The position numbers were made by a program, and so were the translations under genes. DNA of 17,297 nucleotides from Oxalobacteraceae bacterium (GTDB taxonomy: Bacteria > Pseudomonadota > Gammaproteobacteria > Burkholderiales > Burkholderiaceae_D): contig CANFGA010000013.1 in assembly GCA_947446335.1 (NCBI GenBank), forward strand, positions 1-17,297, in the 5' to 3' direction. Below are positions 1 to 6,440 of the stretch, piece after piece. Every line of letters starts with the position of its first letter. Within the stretch, counting starts at the first letter, position 1. A model generated the notes under the pieces. The model saw nothing but the letters and a program-made list of their open reading frames with translations, ran no database searches and was not told the DNA's origin.

Positions 1-3000
1 GCATGTAAATGACCGGGCCGGCCTTGTAGATGCCCGTGCCGATGCGCGCCGTGGTGCTCGGCAACCAGTCGAACATGTTGATGCTCAGGTCGACACTGCC
101 GGTGTGGCCTGAACCCGGCGCGGCCAGCATCAGGCGAGTCTCGCCATCCTTCAACAGCGGCACTGGCGCTGCGATCGTCACTGGCGCCGTGATCGTCATC
201 GGTATGCAATTGCCACCCATGCTCAAGCTCCTCTTGCAATTGCTGCGTGTGACGTTGAGGTTGACAAAGCTGGTTTTCTGATCGGTCGTGCTGTTCACGA
301 AACGCGTTCCATTCCAGTACTGGGCATCGACTTTGATCGGCACGGCCAGCAATTCGGATCCGTAATTGTTGGCGATATGCAGCCTGCCGCTCACGACCTT
401 GATGCCCGCTTCGATCGATGTCAATGGAGCAGGGCGGGCCGAAGTGACGTCGCTGGCGCTGACGATGATGTTTTCATGGGCGCGCAGATAGATGTCGGTC
501 GGCGCGGCCAGCGCGGTCGCCGGATAGCGCGCCGGGAAGGTGTAGGTCAGGGCCGAACTGGCCACGCCCTGCGCGAATGCGCCAGCCTGGACCGATGCGG
601 ATGCATAGGTGAGCGCATTGCCGGTCGGGCTCGCTGACGGATTTCGCACATTTTCTGACGTGATGCTGCCAGCCTTGCTCCAAGCTTCCAGCGTGACATC
701 GCGCGCGTGCACGCCGCTGTAATTGAGCGTGGCCTTGCCGGCCAGGTTGCGCGCCGTGACCGTGAGCGGGAACGGTTGGCCGGAGTAGACAAAGCCAGCC
801 GCAGGGCAAGCCTGTCCGGTGGCAAGCAGCGCCACAGGGCAAGGCATCACGGCGCTCGGTGGAATCACGGTGTCGAAATGATCGGGCACGAAGCGGCCCA
901 GCACGGCCTGGACCTTGTTGCCGATGCTGCAGCCGTATTTGCCGTCGATCATGGTGTCGGACAGATAGTCATTGTTCGCGGTGCTGGTGATGCAATCGCC
1001 GGCGCCGCTGTCGACAGCCGTCCAATTGTCGTCGCGGTAAGCGCCCGCTCCGATGTACAGGTAACCCACCTCGCTATAGGTGGCCGTCACCGCAGCTGCA
1101 TTCGCTGCCAGCGTCGATGGCGTCAGCACGCCGATAGCGCCTCCGCTTTGCACGCTTGTACCCTGGCTGGGCAACTGCGCCGTCAGTTTGGAGGCATCGA
1201 GGGTGAGCACACCGGCATAGGCGCCAACCGGATTGCTGCTCGCTTTCAGCGTGAAATCGGCGCCGGCTTTGATGATTTGCGCTGCCGTGGGCGACGGTGC
1301 GCTGCCCATCGCCGTCGTCGTCGATAGCGTCAGCGCCGACGGACGCACCGCAAAACGGTCGGTCGAGCAAGCTGGCACTGTGCTGGTGAAGCTGGTGCAG
1401 GTGCTGGCGACGCATTCCTTGATCCGCACCAGCAGCGATCGGTGCACCTCGGGGACGTTGAAGGCGCCGCTCTGCGTACGCCCGAGCGTGCCCGACAGCA
1501 CGGTCGATGTGAAAGACGCCGTTTGCACTGCCACCGGGTTGGTGTAGGCGCTGCAAGCGGCACCGGTGTCGTCGAACAATTCCAGTTGGACATATTTGGC
1601 GGCGGCGCCGACGGCCACGTAAGCGCTTTCGAGCGTGCCGTCGGTCTTCAACGCGGCGATGTCGAGCGCAAAGGGCGTGCCGACCAGCTTGGTGTACAGC
1701 GGCTTGCGCGCAGTCGCGCTCCAGATTGCATTGGTGCCGCTTTCCAGTGCATCGAACGATCCCGCAGCAGTGGAAGAAGGAATAACCGGCACGACAGGCG
1801 TGACGGGCACGACAGGGATGACCGACCCGCCCGTGCAAGCTGGCGCGACGATCACGCTGCTGTCGTTGATGCTCGATCCGTACGGGGCCTTGAACGGGAA
1901 CAGATACGAGAAAAACGAGTTGACCACGTTGCCGCGGACATGGGTATTGACCAGCGTGATGACGCCGGCCCATGCGGTGATATTGCCGCCGACGTTGACG
2001 CCGGTCAACGTGATGACACCGCACAGCGCAGTCAGGCTGCCGCCCACCGTGCTGCCGCTGCCGATCGTGATGGCGCCGGCGTCGGTGCTGATGCTGCCCC
2101 CGACTCTGACGTTGGTGGTCAGCGTGACAACGCCAGCGAGCGTACTGATGTTGCCGCAGATGCGGCTCGCATTGCCGATGTTGACTGCGCCCAGAGTGGT
2201 GTTGATGTTGCCGCCTACAATAACATCGGCTCCGACCGTGACCACGCCGGCCAGCGTCGAAATATCGCCGCCTGCGATCACGTTCGCGGCGAGGTTGACG
2301 GCTCCGAAGGTCGTGATGATATCGTCGCCGACCGTGCTGTTGGCACCGATCGTGACGACGCCAGCCAACGTCGTGATGCGTCCGTTTACGCTGTTGCGCG
2401 CACCCAGATTGACCGCGCCTGCGGCGGTGCTGATGTAGCCACCCATGGCGCTGTTGGCGCCGATCGTGACGACGCCGGCGAGCGTGTTGATGTTGCCGGT
2501 CACCTTGTTGTAGATGCCGAGCGTGATGGCACCGGCGCCAGTGTTGACATTGCCGGTGATGCTCACGTAGTCACTCACGCTCAAGATGCCCGCATCGGTG
2601 GTGACATTGCCGTTGATCTTGCTGCGGGCACCTATCTGACTGCCGCCCAGGATGCTGGTCAGGCTCGCGTTCACGATCGTGTCGGCGCCCAGGCTGAATT
2701 GATTAGTGATGAATTTCAGGGAATTGGTGGCTCCTGCCGTATTGATGGCAGCTCCTGCGCCTATCGTCAGCGTTGCCCTTACCGTCACCGTGGCCGTGCC
2801 GGTGACTGTGACGGTATCGCTGGCCGCCAGCGTGAGCGCACCGCAACTGTAGTTACCATTGCCGTTGCTGTTGCAGCCGGCCGGCAGCGCACCCGGAAAC
2901 GTATAGTTTGCGCTTTGGGCTGGCAATCCAATGAGCAGCAGCAGGAGCAGCGCTGCCAATGACAACCATCTGGAACCAGGATGGCTGGTCAGTGTCTGCG

Positions 3001-3028
3001 TCAACAGCGGGAGGCACGGCATCATCAT
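1..3028 (-). CDS. Exported beta-helix-repeat / DUF6701 (MshQ-like) protein, paralogue 1, cut by left window edge
   Basis: The frame is open from ATG at 3028 to base 1 (1009 codons) and ends in ...GPVIYM. Comparison with the paralogues suggests only about R-E-x-Y plus the stop is missing. Two more ATGs follow directly (MMMPCLP); an in-frame TGA lies upstream and a GGAA ribosome site sits 7 nt before the first ATG. Residues 1-39 are a signal peptide (hydrophobic SLAALLLLLLIG, cleavage near AQS/ANY). Residues 41-64 hold a two-Cys NYTFPGALP...NYSCG module. Residues ~86-370 are ~19-residue repeats of the type GVVTIGANSTVGG, with one conserved Cys (RICGN, residue 291). A Pro/Val linker (VIPVVPVTPVVPVIP) precedes the C-terminal region from ~425, which carries the DUF6701-type motifs TDRFAVRP (~556-563), GRFVPDHF and NNYGSELL...QYWNGTRFVN. 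The role is probably an exported surface or matrix protein; the exact function is unknown. In its C-terminal half it is closest to paralogue 3. Confidence 0.88.
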   Translation of the reverse strand, partial: MMMPCLPLLTQTLTSHPGSRWLSLAALLLLLLIGLPAQSANYTFPGALPAGCNSNGNGNYSCGALTLAASDTVTVTGTATVTVRATLTIGAGAAINTAGATNSLKFITNQFSLGADTIVNASLTSILGGSQIGARSKINGNVTTDAGILSVSDYVSITGNVNTGAGAITLGIYNKVTGNINTLAGVVTIGANSAMGGYISTAAGAVNLGARNSVNGRITTLAGVVTIGANSTVGDDIITTFGAVNLAANVIAGGDISTLAGVVTVGADVIVGGNINTTLGAVNIGNASRICGNISTLAGVVTLTTNVRVGGSISTDAGAITIGSGSTVGGSLTALCGVITLTGVNVGGNITAWAGVITLVNTHVRGNVVNSFFSYLFPFKAPYGSSINDSSVIVAPACTGGSVIPVVPVTPVVPVIPSSTAAGSFDALESGTNAIWSATARKPLYTKLVGTPFALDIAALKTDGTLESAYVAVGAAAKYVQLELFDDTGAACSAYTNPVAVQTASFTSTVLSGTLGRTQSGAFNVPEVHRSLLVRIKECVASTCTSFTSTVPACSTDRFAVRPSALTLSTTTAMGSAPSPTAAQIIKAGADFTLKASSNPVGAYAGVLTLDASKLTAQLPSQGTSVQSGGAIGVLTPSTLAANAAAVTATYSEVGYLYIGAGAYRDDNWTAVDSGAGDCITSTANNDYLSDTMIDGKYGCSIGNKVQAVLGRFVPDHFDTVIPPSAVMPCPVALLATGQACPAAGFVYSGQPFPLTVTARNLAGKATLNYSGVHARDVTLEAWSKAGSITSENVRNPSASPTGNALTYASASVQAGAFAQGVASSALTYTFPARYPATALAAPTDIYLRAHENIIVSASDVTSARPAPLTSIEAGIKVVSGRLHIANNYGSELLAVPIKVDAQYWNGTRFVNSTTDQKTSFVNLNVTRSNCKRSLSMGGNCIPMTITAPVTIAAPVPLLKDGETRLMLAAPGSGHTGSVDLSINMFDWLPSTTARIGTGIYKAGPVIYM
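1919..2773 (-). repeat. Tandem ~57-bp coding repeats (19-residue beta-helix rungs), paralogue 1
   Basis: Residues ~86-370 repeat every 19 or so residues, alternating a GVVTIG/GVVTLT rung with a GAVNLG/GAITIG rung, each followed by VxGxIST. The regular Gly turns and alternating small or beta-branched residues suggest a parallel beta-helix. The DNA repeats are diverged, with no identical long units. The tract ends in an aromatic insertion (NSFFSYLFPFKAPYG) not seen in the other paralogues. Confidence 0.8.
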
Positions 3029-3100
3029 CGGGGATTTCCGGATTATTGGAGATGATCATCGGTGACCATCACTCTATTGATAGGGAGCGTCCTCACCTTT

Positions 3101-3131
3101 CATGCCGGTTCGATGCGATCGAAGCGGCATG
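3101..3131. other. Hairpin / imperfect palindrome in the paralogue 1 leader
   Basis: CATGCCG (3101-3107) pairs with CGGCATG (3125-3131), and TTCGAT (3109-3114) pairs with ATCGAA (3118-3123). There is one G/G mismatch between the two stems and a 3-nt loop. It lies about 75 nt upstream of the start codon. No T-run follows on either strand, so it is not a classic terminator; an operator or an mRNA leader structure fits better. Confidence 0.6.
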
Positions 3132-3237
3132 GCCAGTTGCATGAGGGTGGTGCAAAAGATATCTCAATTGTGTTTCCTATTATAAAGTAGTAAAAAATCA
3201 AAAAATATCGGTCGAACAGAGACTTGCTCAAAGAATC

Positions 3238-3255
3238 ACAGAAATTTTCTGTAGG
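3238..3255. promoter_or_regulatory. Conserved upstream box (CCTACArAAAATTTCT, minus strand), paralogue 1
   Basis: The + strand AGAAATTTTCTGTAGG (3240-3255) matches the sequence upstream of paralogue 4 (16441-16456) in 15 of 16 positions. A shorter match lies upstream of paralogue 3 (12947-12958). Here the core is also a 15-bp palindrome, ACAGAAA-T-TTTCTGT (3238-3252). It lies 217 bp from the start codon. It may be a regulator site or part of a promoter; this is inferred from conservation only. Confidence 0.45.
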
Positions 3256-3466
3256 GGGAATTCTTGTTTGCGAGGAGATCTTCATGGCTTCGATGCCGCA
3301 ACGAGTGTCGGCATCAAAGTGCGATCCGAGTTGCGCCAGCGTGCTGTCCTAGTTGCGCTGTGACAGCGGCATGCTGCTGCGCTGGGTCGAAAAACTGCCG
3401 ACCTGCTGGTCTATTTTGTTGCCCGACGCCACAGATGTGCGATGAACTAACGGCCAATCGAGAATG

Positions 3467-3486
3467 CCCCGGCCCGGGCGCCGGGG
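3467..3486. other. GC-rich hairpin
   Basis: CCCCGGC (3467-3473) and GCCGGGG (3480-3486) form a perfect 7-bp stem around the loop CCGGGC. No T-tract follows on either strand. Confidence 0.55.
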
Positions 3487-3504
3487 TTCCGCGTAGCGAT
3501 TTGC

Positions 3505-3538
3505 GAGGGGACTCAAACCCCTCCTAAATCTTATTTAG
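3505..3538. other. Two abutting hairpins
   Basis: GAGGGG (3505-3510) pairs with CCCCTC (3518-3523) across the 7-nt loop ACTCAAA. CTAAAT (3524-3529) then pairs with ATTTAG (3533-3538) across CTT. The first resembles a tRNA T-arm in shape but has the wrong loop sequence, and no cloverleaf surrounds it. Confidence 0.5.
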
Positions 3539-3545
3539 TTCGACA

Positions 3546-3559
3546 GGCCAATTGCATGA
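3546..3559 (+). repeat. 14-bp repeat, left copy flanking the cyclase gene
   Basis: GGCCAATTGCATGA occurs here and inverted at 6398-6411, on the other side of the cyclase gene. A one-mismatch copy (GGCCAGTTGCATGA) lies at 3131-3144 in the same orientation as this one. Confidence 0.6.
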
Positions 3560-3562
3560 CAA

Positions 3563-3590
3563 TTCGGGTCCAAAAAAGTCATGTCCCGAA
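3563..3590 (-). terminator. Weak hairpin downstream of the cyclase gene, possible terminator
   Basis: TTCGGG (3563-3568) pairs with CCCGAA (3585-3590) about 40 nt beyond the cyclase stop codon. The stem is only 6 bp, the loop is 16 nt, and the T-run on the minus strand falls inside the loop rather than after it. The call is tentative. Confidence 0.3.
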
Positions 3591-3630
3591 GGCATGTCGC
3601 AATTCAAATGTTTTGCCGCAATGACGCAAT

Positions 3631-6348
3631 TCAGTGCACCTGTAGGTCGCTGCAAGCATCGATGTCGACTATTTTGACCCGATTACCACCATTTTTCTTG
3701 GCCAGGTACATCGCCTTGTCGGCCTGGTTCAGGATCACTGCCTGGCTGGAATCCTGCCCGACGAACAGCATCACACCGATGCTGGCGGTGCAATGGTGCT
3801 CGACTTCAGCATTCTGCTTCTTGTCATCCGTTATGGTCAGCAAGTAGGGGGCAGACAGCACCGCCCGAATTTTTTCAGCGATGTTGGCAGCCAGATCAGT
3901 TGATTTTGCTTTATCGTCGATCAAGTCACCCAGCAGTACGATGAATTCGTCCCCCCCCATGCGTGACACCGTGTCTGTCTCGCGTACGCAACTTTTCAGC
4001 CGGTTGGCGACTTCTTGCAAAAGAAAATCGCCGGCGTCATGCCCATGCTCGTCATTAAGTGCCTTGAAGTGGTCGAGGTCGAGGAACAACAGCGCTCCAA
4101 AGCGGCCACTGCGCTTGCTGATGGCCATTGCTTGTGTCAGGCGGTCATTGAGCAAACGCCGGTTCGGCAGCATGGTCAACGGGTCATAAAAAGCCATTTT
4201 CAGCACCTGCTCTTCCAGTTGCTTGCGTACGGTGATATCGGTCTTGACTGCGACATAGTGGGTCGTTTTGCCTTGTCCATTCGTGACCGGGGCAATGTGA
4301 GATTCTTCCCAGTACAGATCGCCATTTTTTCGTTTGTTGAGCAGTTCACCGTGCCAGGGCAGGCCGTTGCTCAGTTTGTTCCACATGTCGGTGTAGGTTG
4401 CTGCAGGCGTGACCATCGATTTCAGTATCCGCAGATTTTTTCCGATGGTGTCAACCTGGGTATAGCCAGTCACTTCGGTAAACCTGGGGTTCACATATTC
4501 GACGTTGCCATCGAGATCGGTGATACCGATCGCGGCTGAACTTTGTTCTACCGCGATCGACAATTGGCGCAACTTTTCCTCGGCCTTGATGCGCTCGGTA
4601 ATGTCGCGCCCTGCAACGAGGGCGCCTTGCACCTTGCCATTGCCATCGCGGTAGACATTGGCGTTGAAGAGAAAGTCACGCAGGCTGCCCGATACATGGC
4701 GTACTACCAAAAGGCAATTGGCCTCACTGCCGTCAAGATAGACTTTCTGCAAACCCTTGCGACCTTGCTCCGCATCGGTGAGATAGGACACGAAGTCGCT
4801 GCCGATCAGATCGTCGCGTGGTACGCCTGTGACTTTTTCGGTCGCGGTATTGACATCGGTGATCTTGCCTTCCCGGTCGATCATGATCAACGGGTCGCGG
4901 CTCGCCTCGATCAGGCTGCGCACGTACTGCTGCGCATCGCGCATGATTTCTTTCAGTCTTTTGCGCTCAGTGATATCTTCGTAGACACCGAGCACGCCGA
5001 TGATGTCATTTTCAGGGTTTCTCAGCGGAATCTTGGATACGCGCAGCCAGCGAGTCTGTCCGCCAGGCCCAATCAGCGCTTTTTCATAGAACAGCTTCGC
5101 CGCGCCTGTCGCGATGACGGCATGGTCTTCGCGCCGATACATATCGGCCTGTGCCGACCAGACCAATTCATAATCATCCTTGCCGATAATGTCGGCGGCA
5201 TGGGTGTAGCCGGCATCTTCGGCGAAAGCGGTATTGCAGCCGAGATAGCACAGGTCGCGATCCTTCCAGAAAACACGCACCGGTATCGTGTTGATGATCG
5301 TCATCAACAGATCACGCGATTGAGCAATGGCGGCGGCGGCCTGTTTGCGTTCGACTTTCTGGCGCCGCCAGAAATACGCGCCGATCAGCACAAATAGGGC
5401 TGCCACAGGAAGCAAGTAGGGCAACAGGTCGCGCCAGCCTACTTCCTTGACTTCAAACACACTGAACCAGCGGTTGTACAACATGTCATAGATGCCTGAG
5501 GACTTGGTCATTGCCAAGCCTTCATTGAGCGTGTACAGCAGGTCGGGCTGACCCTTGTGCACGGCAAAGGAAAATTTTTGTGGCAAGCCCAGCTTGGGCG
5601 CAAGCGCAACGATGTTGGTCAATCGCTGCGCTTGCAGCGTCTGCATGCCGACCAATTTGCTTAACAGCAACGCATCATGCCGGCCCGACGCCAGCAAGCG
5701 CATCCCTTCTGCCGCTGTTGGCACCAGCACCAGTTGCTTGCCCCAGCCACTTGCCAGTGCGTAGTCGTGCGCCACATCGGAGTCGAGCACGATAAGGGAT
5801 TTACCAGCCAGATCCGACTCGGAGCGGATCTTGGCCGGGTTCATGTTGGCATTGCCTTTTCTGACAAAAATGGCACCGTGAACGATCACATGAGGGACGG
5901 TAAAATCGGCAAACTTGCGCCGCTCATCGGATTGCGCCAGATTGATCAGCACATCGATCTTGCCATCCTTGAAATCCTGCAGCAATTGATGGAATGGCCG
6001 TACGATGATTGTGTATTTCAAGTCCGAATCGGTAGCCACGGCTTTCCACAGATCGACGGTAAAGCCGCCGGCAGTGGCATCGGTCATGCCGGTCGCAAAC
6101 GGCGGATAGTCTTGTTCGCTGCCGATGATCAGCATCCGATGATGATCCACTCGGGCATCAGCAGGTGTTGGCGATAGCGCCCGCGCGTTGGTCAGACTGC
6201 AGACGAACAGCACGATGGTCATGACCAAGCCAGCCCAGCTTGGCAACGACACCGTCCAGCGAGGGAGCCAGGGCGACGGTATTGTTGTCTGACGCTGCAA
6301 AGTTTCAAAAATGGGTAGCATGAATATTCTGATAATTTTTTTAAGCAA
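3631..6348 (-). CDS. Membrane diguanylate cyclase with periplasmic solute-binding sensor, three PAS domains and GGDEF
   Basis: A predicted c-di-GMP synthase (2 GTP to c-di-GMP). In order: membrane segment ~36-53; periplasmic SBP_bac_3-type domain ~71-297 (starting MLIIGSEQDYPPF); membrane segment ~306-326; PAS domains ~345-463, ~473-590 and ~593-710, each ending in a D-I-T-x-R type motif; GGDEF domain ~715-895. The GGDEF opens with DPLTMLPNRR. It has an intact active site (GGDEF, 798-802) and an intact inhibitory I-site RETD (789-792), five residues upstream. No EAL domain is present, so it should synthesise and not degrade. The sensor implies control by a small periplasmic ligand. It lies 92 bp after paralogue 2 on the same strand, so co-transcription is possible. 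The start is uncertain: the longest frame begins with TTG (6348), an ATG lies at codon 10 (6321), and neither has a clear ribosome site. Confidence 0.93.
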   Translation of the reverse strand: MLKKIIRIFMLPIFETLQRQTTIPSPWLPRWTVSLPSWAGLVMTIVLFVCSLTNARALSPTPADARVDHHRMLIIGSEQDYPPFATGMTDATAGGFTVDLWKAVATDSDLKYTIIVRPFHQLLQDFKDGKIDVLINLAQSDERRKFADFTVPHVIVHGAIFVRKGNANMNPAKIRSESDLAGKSLIVLDSDVAHDYALASGWGKQLVLVPTAAEGMRLLASGRHDALLLSKLVGMQTLQAQRLTNIVALAPKLGLPQKFSFAVHKGQPDLLYTLNEGLAMTKSSGIYDMLYNRWFSVFEVKEVGWRDLLPYLLPVAALFVLIGAYFWRRQKVERKQAAAAIAQSRDLLMTIINTIPVRVFWKDRDLCYLGCNTAFAEDAGYTHAADIIGKDDYELVWSAQADMYRREDHAVIATGAAKLFYEKALIGPGGQTRWLRVSKIPLRNPENDIIGVLGVYEDITERKRLKEIMRDAQQYVRSLIEASRDPLIMIDREGKITDVNTATEKVTGVPRDDLIGSDFVSYLTDAEQGRKGLQKVYLDGSEANCLLVVRHVSGSLRDFLFNANVYRDGNGKVQGALVAGRDITERIKAEEKLRQLSIAVEQSSAAIGITDLDGNVEYVNPRFTEVTGYTQVDTIGKNLRILKSMVTPAATYTDMWNKLSNGLPWHGELLNKRKNGDLYWEESHIAPVTNGQGKTTHYVAVKTDITVRKQLEEQVLKMAFYDPLTMLPNRRLLNDRLTQAMAISKRSGRFGALLFLDLDHFKALNDEHGHDAGDFLLQEVANRLKSCVRETDTVSRMGGDEFIVLLGDLIDDKAKSTDLAANIAEKIRAVLSAPYLLTITDDKKQNAEVEHHCTASIGVMLFVGQDSSQAVILNQADKAMYLAKKNGGNRVKIVDIDACSDLQVH

Positions 6349-6440
6349 GACGTTTCAAGTTATTAAGCACAACATGCAGGGTTGGTAAACTGACCCTTCA
6401 TGCAATTGGCCTCGGTACTGACATCGATGTACAGAATTTT
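6349..6440. other. 92-bp spacer between paralogue 2 and the cyclase gene
   Basis: This short spacer contains the right copy of the 14-bp element. No clear terminator is visible. The only inverted pairing, GGGT/ACCC around 6380-6396, is 4 bp and not convincing. Read-through from paralogue 2 into the cyclase gene is therefore plausible. Confidence 0.4.
6398..6411 (-). repeat. 14-bp repeat, right copy flanking the cyclase gene
   Basis: On the minus strand this reads GGCCAATTGCATGA, identical and inverted to 3546-3559. On that strand it is followed by AGGGTC, close to the GAGGGT context of the third copy at 3131-3149. It lies about 50 bp upstream of the cyclase start, where it could be an operator. 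Confidence 0.55.

Larger units (their letters stand above)
3029..3260 (-). promoter_or_regulatory. Leader and probable promoter region of paralogue 1
   Basis: This is non-coding sequence upstream of the paralogue 1 ATG. It holds the GGAA ribosome site (3036-3039), a strong hairpin (3101-3131), a copy of a 14-bp element also found around the cyclase gene (3131-3144), an AT-rich stretch (about 3170-3215) and the box TTTTCTGTAGG (3245-3255, + strand). That box recurs upstream of paralogues 3 and 4 at similar distance. The bases near the ATG (CACCGATnATC...GGAA..CCCGATG) resemble the paralogue 3 leader. I cannot fix the transcription start. Confidence 0.5.
3261..3630. other. Spacer without a recognisable gene, rich in hairpins
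   Basis: No reading frame here looks like a real protein. A weak open frame on the + strand (3264-3527) is Cys- and Arg-rich and has no recognisable family. The right part is highly structured: GC hairpin 3467-3486, hairpin 3505-3523, abutting hairpin 3524-3538, a 7-bp outer pairing GAACTAA (3444-3450) with TTAGTTC (3535-3541), and a further stem 3563-3590. It could be a terminator cluster for the cyclase gene, a non-coding RNA or a decayed element. Confidence 0.5.

Noticed and set aside
1..3028. Possibility that paralogue 1 is a frameshifted pseudogene
   Set aside because: I followed the minus-strand frame from the ATG at 3028 through the repeats, TDRFAVRP and the terminal IYM. It stays open and in one frame; only the window edge truncates it.
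3264..3527. Small open frame on the + strand in the spacer
   Set aside because: It is Cys/Arg-rich with no family resemblance, no convincing ribosome site, and it runs through the GC hairpins.
3444..3541. A possible tRNA or integron attC site in the structured spacer
   Set aside because: The T-arm-like stem has the loop ACTCAAA and does not adjoin the outer 7-bp stem, so no cloverleaf forms. The ends do not fit the attC core consensus.
3546..6411. The cyclase gene as a complete insertion sequence
   Set aside because: There is no transposase or integrase gene between the inverted repeats, and the repeats are only 14 bp. They are reported as an observation, not as a mobile element.
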